Assembly (NCBI GenBank): GCA_949128115.1
Contig: OX421963.1
Location: forward strand, 55,919,306-55,983,305
Length of the DNA: 64,000 nt
Origin: Anaspis maculata
Taxonomy: Eukaryota > Arthropoda > Insecta > Coleoptera > Scraptiidae
Direction of reading: 5' to 3'
Below are positions 43,272 through 54,685 of this stretch, piece by piece. Made by a program: the position numbers and the translations under genes. A model generated the notes under the pieces. The model had not been told where the DNA came from, did not search any database, and saw only the letters and a list, made by a program, of their open reading frames with translations. How positions within the stretch are numbered: the first letter of the stretch is position 1; the number at the start of each line of letters is the position of its first letter.

Positions 43272-45468
43272 TAGTGAGGTCGGTACAGTATTACGCTGCA
43301 TTTTTGAGTAATGCAATGTCTTTTGACACACATGTTCTTAGCATCTGTTTGAACAATTTTGTCCATCGCCGCAAGCGAAATTTTAGTTCAGATCCTGTAT
43401 ACAGGGTGAAGAAGAGAAACAATTTAAAAAATTGCATCTTTTGAACGGAAAAAGGTAGAGTATTGCAGGGCATGTAATATGATGCGGAATTTGATGGTTG
43501 TTGAGGTACACCAAACCATTTTGATACATTATTAACCGTTTTCGAGATATTTGAAAAAACTGAGATCTGTCAAAAAAACATTATCTTCATTATATCGCTT
43601 ATTTTTGAAGATATCGGAATGAAATTTGGTATTTGCTTTATAAAAGACATCATAAATAATAACAGCTGCAGTTATTTTCTAGGCCTACTATTTTCCTAAA
43701 TATGACAGTAAACTTTTGGGGAGGGGGAGCCACCATCTTGTTTTGTGAATATCAAGCTGATGACCGAAAAAATGACTGATAGTCATTAGGCTAGCATCAT
43801 GCCATTACTCTATATTGTGAAAGATCACCTTGGATGGACCATCATACCATTTTTGCTGAAAGAAACATGACACACTGATTTTATCGGGTTCCTCAGAACT
43901 AGAGGACCTACTTCCAGCCATTGAGCCATTGCAAGTAATTGAACACCGCAATTATGACCCCTGATCATTTCTCAGGTTGCTCACCAAGATTCATAGCCAT
44001 AAGTGCAGCGGTTTGGTTTTAGCAGCTGTTTGAATTGAGAAGTGTTGCCTTTTTGTGAAAAAAACAAAAAATTACGAGGTCTCTGGGTCAATTCTTACGT
44101 CATTGGAAACAGATCCTCCACGGAATGTTGATAAATTTATGCTAAATTATTAGAAAAAAGTACATTCTATAGCATAGGTTTGAAGAAACGGCTGAAAATT
44201 GTTCGAAACGGTTTCTTTTGTCTTGTTAAGCGTTAAATTATGGATCTTTTTGGTGATTTTCAAGCCTCCAGCCTATTTAGATGATGGGATGAAATTCTTC
44301 AATTTCTTATCACCCTGTGATGTCATCTGCATAGATCGCCATCATGCCAACATTTCCCAAAGCTGAAGGAAGAATTTGAATAGAATATATTCCAAAATAC
44401 ATTGCGGCATCGAAATTTATAAGGTTCTCTCCATTATTAGTGTTGCCGTACCGCATAATTTGTTCGCTTCCTACCTACTGCAAAATAGTCTTTCATGTTC
44501 GTCCTACATCACATGAGTACATCCTGTGCCAGTTTTTTGAAACCTATACTGAAGAATGCACTTTTTTCTAATAATTCAACATAAATTTATCAAAATTCCA
44601 TGGAGGATCTTCTTCCAATGACCTAAGAAATGACCCAGAGACCTCGTGATTTTCTGTTTTTTTCATTAAAAATCGACACTATTCTATTTAAATAGCTGCT
44701 AAAACCGAACCGCTGAACTTACGGCTATGAATCTTGGTAGACAACTTCAAAAATGATCAAGGGTCATAATCGCGCTGTTCAATTACTTGCAATGGCTTGA
44801 TGGCTAGCAGTAGATTCTCTAGTTCTGAGGAATCCGATAAAATCCGTGCATCATCTTTCTTTCAGCAAAAATGGTATGATGGTCCATCCAAGGTGATCTT
44901 TCACATGATAGAGTAACGGCATGATACTAGCCTAATGACTACAGTCATTTTTTTGGTCATCAGCTTGATATTCACAAAACAAGATGGAGGCTACCCTCCA
45001 AAAAAGTTGACTGTCTTATTTAGGAAAATAGTAGGCCTAGAAAATAACTGCAACTCTTAATCATTTATGGCGTCTTTTATAAGGCAAATACCAAATTTCA
45101 TTCCGATATCTTCAAAAATAAGCGATATAATGAAGATAATGTTTTTTTTTGACAGATCTCAGTTTTTTCAGAATATCTCGAAAACGGTATTTAATGTTTC
45201 AAAATGGTTTGGTGTTCCTCAACAACCATCAAATTGCTCATCATATGACATGCCCTGCAATACTCTACCGTTGTTCGTTCAAAAGATGCAATTTTTTAAA
45301 ATTGTATTTCTTCTTCACCAGATCTGTATACAGGATCTGAACTGAAATTTTGCTTGCGGCGATGGAAAGAATTGTTCAGACAGGTTCTAAGGACATGTGT
45401 GCCAAAGGGCATTGCATTACTCAAAAATGCAGTGAACAGGACTTTTTCCGAACGTGCCGACTCCACTA
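43272..45468. repeat. Palindromic element A inserted in C, about 2.2 kb
   Basis: The ends TAGTGAGGTCGG and CCGACTCCACTA are inverted. TTA abuts both sides (43269-43271, 45469-45471), a 3-bp target pattern like PIF/Harbinger, though a TA reading is also possible. Arms of about 950 bp (43272-44225 and 44515-45468) match over many blocks (GCATTTTTGAGTAATGCAAT, ATATCGCTTATTTTTGAAG, GTAGGCCTA, TTCAATTACTTGCAATGG in either orientation). The loop is about 290 bp. No transposase was recognised. Confidence 0.82.
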
Positions 45469-45534
45469 TTAGGCTGAGGCTCATATAAGCTTGTCAATTT
45501 TCAAAAAAAGGGAAAAAATTTACGTCATAAGGTA

Positions 45535-46282
45535 CAGGGTGTTCACGCAAGATGGATACCCTCCCATCAAAAACTTCCCCTTTGCGAGAATTTGAAAAAG
45601 AAAAAATTTTCCTTGAAGGGTTTTTGCCGTAGTTTCTGAATATGTCAAGTATAATTTTCTATTTCATCCCATATACAGGGTGTCGCAAGTTTTTTGGAAT
45701 TTTTCCGAAACACTCTGTATTATATCATCACAATCGATGCACATTGTTATCGTGATTACAAATATGCATGACACTTATCAAATTATTTTTGAAAAAAAAT
45801 TAAAAATTCGTGGTGGGACCTCAAAAAAAATATATTTTTTTCGGAAAGATCGATTCATTTCAGGAATCAAATATGTCCCGAATATTTGTTCATGTCATTT
45901 TATGCAATTCCATGTCATTTAACAGTGAAACAAAATATCCTGGACATATTTGAATTCTGAAATGGGTCCATCATTCTCAAAAAGTAGATGTTTTTAGAGG
46001 TGACATTGTAAATTTTTTAATTTGTTTTCAAAAAAAATCTAGAAGTTCATTGCATGTTTCTAATTAGGATAACATTGTCCATGGATTGTGATGATGGAAT
46101 ACAGAGTGTTTTGAAAAAATTCCAAAATAATTGCGACACCCTGTATATGGGATGAAATAGAAAATTATACTTGACATATTCAGAAACTACGGCAAAAACC
46201 CTTCAAGGAAAGTTTTTTCATTTTTCAATTACCTCAAAGGGGAAGTTTTTTATGGGGGTATCCGTCTCGCGTGAACACCCTG
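45535..46282. repeat. Concentric mariner-like palindrome B inserted in C
   Basis: The ends CAGGGTGTTCACGC and GCGTGAACACCCTG are perfect inverted repeats flanked by TA (45533-45534, 46283-46284). An inner pair, CAGGGTGTCGCAAG and TTGCGACACCCTG, also TA-flanked, spans 45676-46143. The arms between outer and inner ends are mirror copies. The opposite arm of C supplies the empty site and confirms the TA junction. There is no coding frame. Confidence 0.9.
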
Positions 46283-46984
46283 TACATGAATGAAACCAAC
46301 GGGCTTTTGTGTGGGAACATCCTCTTAATAAAAAATCGAGCCAGAAGACAAAATTTTTGGGGATTTTCGGTTCATAAGACAAGTTTGAAATTTTCAAAAA
46401 GGGCCAAAATTTACCTCCTCCTGGAGACTTCCCTTAGAGATAATTTCAAAGATGAAAAACGATTCTCACATGAGTTTTCTCGTAGGTTTCGAATCTGTCC
46501 ACGAAAATTTTCAATAGTAGGTACATCACTTACAGGGTGCAACATCGAAAATGTTTTCTCAAATCGTACATCCTGTGATTTAACATGGAATCGATTGCGT
46601 TTTCCATCCTGATTACAAATATGTATCACACTTGATGGGTTAGTCAACAAAACATCTGTAAAGAAATTGATGAATTTGTCTTATGGACTTGAAGCCCCCA
46701 AAAATTTTGTCTTACGACCAGATTTTCGATATATACCGTTGGTTTCATCCATGCACCTTATGACGTAAATTTTATGCCCTTTTCTCGGAAATTGACAAGC
46801 TCGTATCAGCCTGAAGCCCCCGGTCTAGTCTGACAGTAGACAAAGCAATTTTTCACAACCTTATTAACGCACATTATATCTTTAGAGCTAAAATCATGTA
46901 CCTTATGACGTAAGTTTTGAGGCATCAGCTTCCTGTCCATCTCCAGTCGATTCTGATCCTCAGATAGGTCTTTTTACCTTCAGT

Positions 46985-47157
46985 TTCGTCATAATATGAT
47001 GATTTCAAGAAGGCGTTAGGGCTCCAAGGGGGAAGATAAAGTTGACGTCGGAAAACTTCAACGGGGGCCTCTGCAGTAAGTTGCAGACAAGCAAGATAAA
47101 ATCATCGTTCAACTACTACAAGGGGCCGCTATATTTCAGAGAAGTGCCAGGATAAGA
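46985..47157 (+). repeat. Tandem array T47, left part
   Basis: Degenerate units of about 100-115 bp with landmark CCTCTGCAGT...GCAGACA, followed by AACTACAAGG and GGGCTCCA-type blocks. The array resumes at 49353 after palindrome D. Confidence 0.7.
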
Positions 47158-47841
47158 TGACGTGATAGTCCGGGGGTTACCTTGCACTTTGTGACAAAAG
47201 CACAAAAATTGGTAGGATAGTCCACAAGACCGTGCTCTTTCGATTGAGTCGAAGCGCCACGCAGATTTTTTCTCGGGCGGTCGCCAGGGGGCTCCTGAAA
47301 TTTGAGAGGGGTGGAGCCCCTACGGAACCACTTTTTAATATCGCTATATCCAATGGAAAGGAAACGTATGACTCTACTATAAACCTTAACAGCATCAGTC
47401 ACCATGTCGCTATCGTTCTTCACTGTTGAAAAAAATAAAGTCTTTGGCTAGTACAAAAAATTTGTTTTAATTTTTTTTCACCCACAAGAACATGGAAAAG
47501 TGGCGCGTTTGGTCTTTTTTCCCACATTTCCGCATCAGCTTATTCCATGTATGAAGTCGAAAATGCGAGAGACCAATTTTCGGGAGAACGCCAAGCAAAG
47601 AAGTGAGCAATTTTCACTGTCCAGTTCAACAGCGGTTTTTTTTAATATTCCCAGTCGATATTACTGATACCATTACCAGGGAAACATAGGTTGGACTATC
47701 CTCTAACGATATTTCAAAACTTTAAATGCGGAACCACACGTAAAAATCCTGTAGAAATTTTTTTATCAAGAGCGGTAAGAAGGTTTTCAGCTCTCAGTTG
47801 TATACCCATTCCGGGGAAAATGGAACAGGTATCCGCAAAAG

Positions 47842-48515
47842 CAGGGCCGGCAACAATAGTGGTGCTGACGTGCTCGAGCACCACATGCAATCCGAAGAGG
47901 TGGTGCTGAGCACCACATGTCAAAAATTGAATTTAATTTTCATTCCATCAAGTACCACCTTTAGTAATTTTGAGAATTAATGTTGATTTATTTTTATTTT
48001 ACCAATTTCGATAATTTTTGTCTTATTTTGAAAGTTTTATTTATGTATTATTACCTAAGGAGCTTGTGGTGTGGTGGTCAGCGCGTTCGACTACCACACC
48101 AGAGGTCGTGGGTTTGAGTCCCACTGTGGGAGCTCGGATTCCCGTCTCAAAAACAAGCTCTTTGATTTAGTTGGAATGCTTGCTAAATGCAAGACGCGCC
48201 TGTATCGCATAGCACGTAAAATATGAACGATGGTGCCGACCCCTATGCGATGTTGGTGGTCGTTGAAAACTCCTACCCTGTGTTGGAACTTGGAACACAC
48301 AGGGGTTCGGCAAAGTTTCCGGTATAGTGGAGGTAAGCTTCACCGGCGTCGGTGTTGGGCCTCGTTGCGGAAATAGGCCGACGTTAAATAAACGAATGAA
48401 AAAAAAGTATTATCACCTATATTATGAGAAAAATCGCCTGCGACGTCAATACAGTCATTTTTCTGAAATATCAACAGTCAGCACCACACGTTAATATCCA
48501 AAGTTGCCGGCCCTG
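47842..48515. mobile_element. hAT-type non-autonomous element with 8-bp TSD
   Basis: The termini CAGGGCCGGCAAC and GTTGCCGGCCCTG are perfect 13-bp inverted repeats. The 8-mer CGCAAAAG abuts both sides (47834-47841, 48516-48523) with no mismatch. The 8-bp duplication and CAGGG terminus identify hAT. The body of 674 bp has subterminal repeats (AGCACCACATG-like, three or more copies) and no transposase. Half of its length is an inserted SINE. Confidence 0.95.
48058..48407 (+). mobile_element. tRNA-derived SINE, 350 bp, inside the hAT element
   Basis: The 5' head carries pol III boxes, A-box TGGTGTGGTGG (48067-48077) and B-box GGTTTGAGTCC (48111-48121). The T-arm stem GTGGG/CCCAC is preserved. 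A tRNA-unrelated body follows, then a short A-rich tail. Target duplications TATTATTACCTA (48046-48057) and TATTATCACCTA (48408-48419) differ at one base. It would be mobilised in trans by a non-LTR element; the parental tRNA is not identified. Confidence 0.92.
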
Positions 48516-49352
48516 CGCAAAAGTTCTCTGCACAACTGGTTTTCACGGCAAGCAATGTTATTATTATTTTGGACCGGGATCCTCTTTTCAAACTTCACTC
48601 GAGTAGACCCTTTTATGAGATCCTGGTCCTTGACAATGAGTGTTTGAGCCGCATGTCCTGAGCAAAGTACTTTTGGCAGTCCCTATCACGCACTCGCACA
48701 GTACTAGAGGCATTTTACCGCCCTCAATAAAAATTAGTCTACGGGATTTTTGCGTGCGGTTCCGCATTTAAAATCTTGAAATATTGTTAGAGGATAGTCC
48801 AACCTATTTTTCCCTGGTAATGGTATCAGTAATATCGATTGGGAATATTGGAAAAACCGCTGTTGAACTGGGCAGTGAAAATTGCTCACTTCTTTGCTTG
48901 GTATTCTCCCGAAAATAGGTCTTTCGCATTTTTGACTTCATACATGTAATAAGCTGATGCAGAAATGAGGGAAAAAACATCAAACGTGACAATTTTCCAT
49001 GTTCTTGTGGGTGAAAAAAAAAATAAATTTTTCGTACTAGCCGAAGACTTAATTTTTTTTAACAGTAAAGAATGATAGCGACATGGTGACTGATGCTGTT
49101 AAGGTTTATAGTAGAGTCATACGTTTCCTTTTCATTGGATGTAGCGATATTGAAAAGTGGTTCCGTAGGGGCCCCACCCCTTCCAAATTTCAGGAGCCCC
49201 CTGGCGACCCCCCGAGAAAAAATCTGCGTGGCGCTTCGACTCAATCGAAAGAGCAAGGTCTTGTGGACTATCCCACCATTTCTTGTGCTTTTGTCATCAA
49301 ATGCATGGTTCACTTGATTTTTGGTCACTAACCTCCGGACTATGACGAGATC

Positions 49353-49940
49353 TCAAGCGAGCTTCTGCAGTTGGAGACAGGCAAGCAAGCTTAAATCACG
49401 CATAAAGAATACAAGGGGCTCCTAGGGTTCAGAAAAGTGGCGAAATAAAGCTGGCTTAGGAAATTATAAAGGGGCCTCTGCAGTTGCAGACAGGTAAGCT
49501 AAAAAATTATCGTATGATAACTCCAAGAAGGCGCTAGTGCTAGGTCTAAAGTGGAAAGATAAAGACAAATTCAAAGAGAGCCCTTTGTAGTTTCAGACAA
49601 GAAAATCGAAATTACCGTTTAAAAACTACAAGGAAACGCTAGGGTTCCTAGCGTAGCAAGATAAAAAGACTTTGGAATAGTTTTGCAGACAAAAGACAGT
49701 TAAATTTAATGACTGCAAGAGGCACTAGAGCGTCCAAACCAGCAATATCGATATTATATCAATTATAAGATTGACCCGAGGCTTGTGCTGCGGGTAGACG
49801 ATTTGATGCTTTATTCGAGTTTCAGGGTAGTCAGGGTACTATAACTAGGTCTTCGAAGTAACAAAATTGAAGAGCCTTTGCAGCTGATGCAACAAATCAG
49901 ACGCTTCAAGATTTAAAATGCCAAGGGAGCACAGAGATCT
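49353..49940 (+). repeat. Tandem array T47, right part
   Basis: Landmarks CTTCTGCAGT (49362), CCTCTGCAGT (49475), CCTTTGTAGT (49582) and TTTTGCAGAC (49681) give spacings near 113, 107 and 99 bp. Each is followed by AGACAGG/AGACAAG and a CTACAAGG-GCTAGGG block. A last degenerate unit is near 49875. No coding frame runs through. Confidence 0.75.
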
Positions 49941-51889
49941 TCCAGCAATTTCGCATTAGATTACCAGTAAACTTTTAAAAGACTTTAAGGGTCGGTCTTT
50001 TCACCTCTTGTTAAGTTTATAACCTTCAGTCGTATCCGGCCGTTACCAAAACTTTCAAAAGTCACTTGTACAACATTCAAGCTTTTGTTTGTTGCCAAAC
50101 CGAGTGCCACATGACAGCTGAAGGTTAAATTAGCGCGATTTTGAATGGAAAACTGCTTTGGTTATTATAACTGGTGGCTAAATTCCACAAGTTGGTTAAC
50201 TGCAAGTTATGTAACCAGCGGATGCAAAGATCGGGCCTACGTGGAAGTGACAACACTAGGTTAACATAAGAAACCGTCAAAGGTGACTTTTTTGTTCCTA
50301 AAATTTGTCGTGCAAACCCTCATTTTTTTTTGTGAATTTACACATTTTTAGCGTGAAAACTTTTATTCAGTCGTTATTTTCACATTATTTGTCGTTTAAC
50401 TCCTCCTATACGAAAAGTCGTAGCGGTATCAATATCGAGTTTCCTGCAAATCAATGCTAATTGTCTACGAATGGGAATAACTAGGCACAAAAAATATTTG
50501 GTTAGGCTGCGCGATTGCAAGAAAAAAAATAGAAAATGTCTAAAAAGTCGGTATTCAACGCTACAGTGTAAACTTCTATATGCATAGAAGCGAACGAAAT
50601 ACGTAGAAAGTATTGGAGAAATTTCTAGTGAAAGAATCATTTTGATACGTTATTGCTATACAACATACATTTTTTCAAGGAGCGGGTTCCGCCCCGCGAT
50701 TTCACATTATTCGGTATTTAACGCTACTAGAAGATATTGGCTGTCCCTATACTCATTACTTGAGATAGAATCTCACAACTTTTACCGACGTCTGTTTAAA
50801 GACCTAACAGTTGAAAAAGTTGATAATATTGGTTATTTCCTGGGAAAAGCCTTGCAATTTGACGAAAAAGTTGTATTAGAGTGGAATTAGACGAAATTCA
50901 TGTACTAGGTATGATTTTTTTCAGAATTTCCCATAATATTCACTTATTTTTATATGCGCATTTTATGTATTTACTAAATTCACATTTTTTTTTTATTTAT
51001 TGCTTCTATTTTGTTAATATTATTGTACACCTGTATGGTAAGGACAATAAAACCATCAAAAATTTGATGCTCGTTTGAACTTCTACATTGAGGAATCTTG
51101 CAAATCGTTCTAGACACATGCATACATCCAGGAAACGGAATATGCAGAAAATAATGGAGACATTTTTAGCGGAACAATCATTTTGATTCCTTAATTGCTA
51201 TAGAAAATACAGTTTTTTTCAAGAAGTGGGTTCCGCCCTGCAATTCTACACAAAATGAAAATTACGTATATTGACTGCAGTGTAAGTTCCAACATCGAGA
51301 CAGTTTGCGTCCCATTACAGATAGATGCAAACATCCAGGAAATGAAATGTGCAGCAAGAAATGAAGAAGTTTTTTATGAAAGAATTAACTTGATTGATCA
51401 ATTCTCAAAAACGATACCTTTATTTTCATGCGGCATCCATACTTATGTGGATGCAATTTTTACAGTCGCAGCGCTGCAGTTCAGCAAGCGGGCCCTGGCT
51501 CTGTGCTTGGGACCGACATAGGTATAATTTTTACTTATACTTATAGAACATCTTCTAGTTTTGGTTGATGTGTTGTTTTCATTTATTATTGACTAGGTAC
51601 TCGTGTTTTCATGAAGATTGATGATTTCTTCTGGTACTTTTGGGACAATCTGTTTACAGGTAACAGTGAACAGTCTACTCATCTGCACTCACTCCTGTGA
51701 GGACTTTGCTACTTGTTTGTCCTAGCGCGACGTGATGTCTTTATTTTGGCATGCACGTTCAGTAAACATCTCTGCACTGTTGAAGTCAAAATCACTTGAC
51801 TTCGGCTGGAGCTGGAAAACAGTCAAGAAACCTGTGTACGGAACCAAAATTTACTATGATTTCCAGTTTTTTTCATTTCGGACAAACAG
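49941..51889. other. Unassigned interval with a triplicated 80-bp segment
   Basis: Related segments lie at about 50560-50720, 51075-51250 and, more weakly, 51280-51395. Shared features are GTGTAA-CTTC, a GGAAACG-AATATG block, GAATCATTTTGAT and GGGTTCCGCCC. Frames at 50642-50890 and 51255-51521 (82 and 88 codons) are not recognised. Confidence 0.45.
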
Positions 51890-52110
51890 GTTGGCACAGA
51901 TGACAACTGGTAACAATTGTCAATCAAGAACGTCAATCCGCATATTTCTAAAAAAAAAATTTGAAATGGGGTGAAAATAAGCGCAAGTTAGAGATGCCGT
52001 CTGTCACCAGAAACAGACGGCCATCATTTTGGAAGTGGCACCTCGGTGGCACCAGAACACTTTGATATCTCCTAGAAATCTCCACATATAACTTGGCGAA
52101 GACCCACGAA
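51890..52110 (+). repeat. Diverged arm of palindrome-2 family
   Basis: Runs parallel to 31200-31400: CGGACAAACAGG, GCATATTTCTAAAAAAAAAA, GCAAGTTAG, GTCACCAGAAACAGACGGCC, CCACATATA. Only one arm is seen here. Confidence 0.65.
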
Positions 52111-53899
52111 CCAGTAGATGAAAACAATGTCCCTTATCGTCCACACTGCAAAGCACTCTAAAGAGATTCACGATTCCATGCGTGCGTGATCGAAAATTCT
52201 CACTTTCGTGCACATGACGCCTCGTCACGGTGACAAGAGTCACATTAAGAATTGCACATTAAGAAAACTAGCTGCCATCAACTCGTCATCGTACCATTCG
52301 TTCATTCGTACCAACGCAACACATTTTTTCTATAGCTTGCTCTAATACCTAAAGAAAGCCGTGAAACTGATCATACTCAGTAGAAGTTACCTGTTACCTA
52401 CCTATAGCTCCACTGGGCTTTGGGAAGCTTTCGTTCAGGTTTATCACGTATTCCAAATGATGAAGAACTTTTAGAGCTCCAGCATGTCTTCTTTTACCCA
52501 TAAAATCTGTTGGAAGTTCTCTTCAAACTCTCTAAAGTTTAAGTGGTGTTTGGCTTCTTGTGTTTGGACGACGACGGTATCAGCAGCTCCCGAACGCGTT
52601 TCTTTCCCATAAAGTGGTTAATAGTTTATAGGATTCCATATTATCATGTACACGCGAGGCCTGATGGTGAATGTTTATGGTAGTGGTGCATAGCATACGA
52701 CGTTTAATGTGTGGCAATCGAAGGAAGTCAAGTACGTAAACCTTTGGTCATAAAACGAATTCACTCTTGACAAATGTCGCCCCCTGCGCTCCCGCAGTCC
52801 GTGTATTATGTCCTGTCTTGTTGCCTTCATTGATGATTGAAAGGGAAATGCCTCCAGATTTTATGGTCTCACCCAACCACCGTGTTATGTTTGAAATGTT
52901 ATTTATTTTGAATGCGTGATTCATGGCTTATTACACAAACAAATTTCGGCTGGTTTTTTCGCCATCAAAAAGGTCTGGACTGCAATGCTCATTAGCAAAT
53001 CATAAAACTTATTGCTCGAGTCATGCTTTTCATGCTTTGCGACTTTTGTTTCAAGTGCTCATACCTAGGTAACAAGCTGTGCTGTAATGTAGTGGTATAG
53101 TTTACGTTGACAGTCTAGAAAGTGCGTTTTTGAACGACGCGTGAGTAATTCTTTTAATTTCACAAAACGAAACATATATCACCAAAGCCTATTTCTTAGT
53201 CGTATAGCGGCAAATCGCAAAATTGGGGAAAGCAAATACTATTCTTGAATCCTGCTGGCCAATAACTTACAGGAATTGGAAATTGGCCAATAGGAAGAAC
53301 ACTTTTCTGCGAATTCGAAATCGCAAACGTGATCGCCGCGATATGAATGGACTTGAGAGTGAGCCCCCGATGTATTTCACCAGCAACACCATTCCCATAT
53401 TCTGTTCCTATAATGCAATAATTACTCCCTGTACAGAAGAAAGGCCGACTTCTTTTTACGAAGACATCCTGCTACACACCGTGTCTGTAAAGGCGACTGC
53501 AGTGGATTACTCAAATTTCTAAGAGACACTCACCTCCAGCTCCACCAAACTTATATGAACGAATTAACTTTATCACTCTCATAGTAACTAAGTGAAAACG
53601 TATTTTTCCAGGTTTTGGCTTCTATATCATAAAATGAAAACCACTGAAAATTTTTCGAAACTTCTTGCACTTGTTCATTGAACTTTTGAAACCCTCTTAG
53701 ATGACGTATCATTCAACATTGTACAGTGTGAAAAAAATTTGAACAAATGTTTGAGGTGCCTCTGCAGAAAGTTTTATTTGGTACCATATTATGAAATCGG
53801 ACTTCAAAAATATGGTGAATTCAACATTTTTTCCCGCGACTCGATATCGCAGACGGTTCTCGAGAAAAATGGGGATGAGCATTTTTCATGAATCACCTG
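52111..53899. other. Anonymous interval, no supported gene
   Basis: No RNA gene, repeat end or convincing frame. The 99-codon frame at 53223-53522 is basic but has no recognisable domain. Confidence 0.35.
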
Positions 53900-53969
53900 T
53901 ATACTCGCGTCTTGCATTCGAGAATACTCCATCTTCTGCCGGAAAAGCCTCGAAAGCTCTCGTCGCTCC
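53900..53969 (+). repeat. Dispersed repeat R33, copy 3, left fragment
   Basis: CTTGCATTCGAGAATACTCC and GCCGGAAA match 33753-33790. The hAT element at 53970-57213 interrupts it, and it resumes at 57214. Confidence 0.65.
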
Positions 53970-54685
53970 CAGGGGCGGACTGGGGTTCTAAAAGTTGGGC
54001 CGCTGGTGTGATTTGGGGCCCCCCCTGTGACGTGGAGAAGGGTCACAGGCTAAAACTTTTTTTTCAAATTTTAAATTGATATACTATGTTCACTTGTACC
54101 GTGATTCTAGTCGGCTGTGAGATTTTGTTTCTAAGCTTCCAAATGGGAAATATAGAAAATTTCCAAAACTTTGCAGTTGGCTGCTCTGGTCGGATCAGTT
54201 TTGAAACACATTTTTTGCATATTTCCTTTGCAGATAGCCGGAACATTTTTGCGGGACGTGATGTCTGGCGCTTTTTTCCATTTTATTGAAAAATGTAGCA
54301 ATTTTTCGACCTGTTTCCAATTTTCGCCAATGAACAAATAAATCAAAAGAGCCTTGACATTTGACAGTTGTGAAAAATATTCCTAATCTCTCGAAGCCGG
54401 TTCAACTTTCGATGCTTCAAATTGAAGAGTATACAATGCCCTTCGTTCAAAAAAGAGGCCCCATGCAATCATCAACCCCTTCGCCTCTTCCAGTCAAAAA
54501 TACAAGCCAAACCCTGAAGAATTATAGGCGATACAAGGATCGCCGTGCAGTCTGTCATTGGCAAAAGAATTTACATGTAAGAAGTAAATTAAACCAAATT
54601 TCAAAAAACCTAGCCGCTCAAAGTTGCAGAGGTGTCTACATGACGGTAACACAGCTCGGCGTCCCCCTAGTCGCACTTTCACATA

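Larger units (their letters stand above)
43145..46939. repeat. Palindromic element C, split by insertions A and B
   Basis: The left arm is in three pieces, 43145-43271, 45469-45534 and 46283-46405. The right arm is continuous at about 46665-46939. Matching blocks in order are GGACAGG-AAGCTG, GCCTCAAAACTTACGTCATA, TAATGTGCGTT, GTCAGAC, AAGCTTGTCAATTT, TTTACGTCATAAGGT, ATGAATGAAACCAACGG and AGACAAAATTTTTGGGG. The colinearity of the pieces with the uninterrupted right arm proves that A and B inserted into a pre-existing palindrome. Confidence 0.85.
47158..49352. repeat. Palindromic element D inside the T47 array
   Basis: The left arm is about 47158-47785 and the right arm about 48710-49352. Blocks include ATAGTCCGG, GAAGCGCCACGCAGATTTTT, GGCTCCTGAAATTTG, CATCAGTCACCATGTCGCTA, CACCCACAAGAACATGG and ATGCGGAACC in mirrored order. 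The outer tips are TGATAGTCCGGGGG and its near complement. The loop holds a hAT MITE. A diverged single arm lies at about 57660-57800. Superfamily is unknown. Confidence 0.85.
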
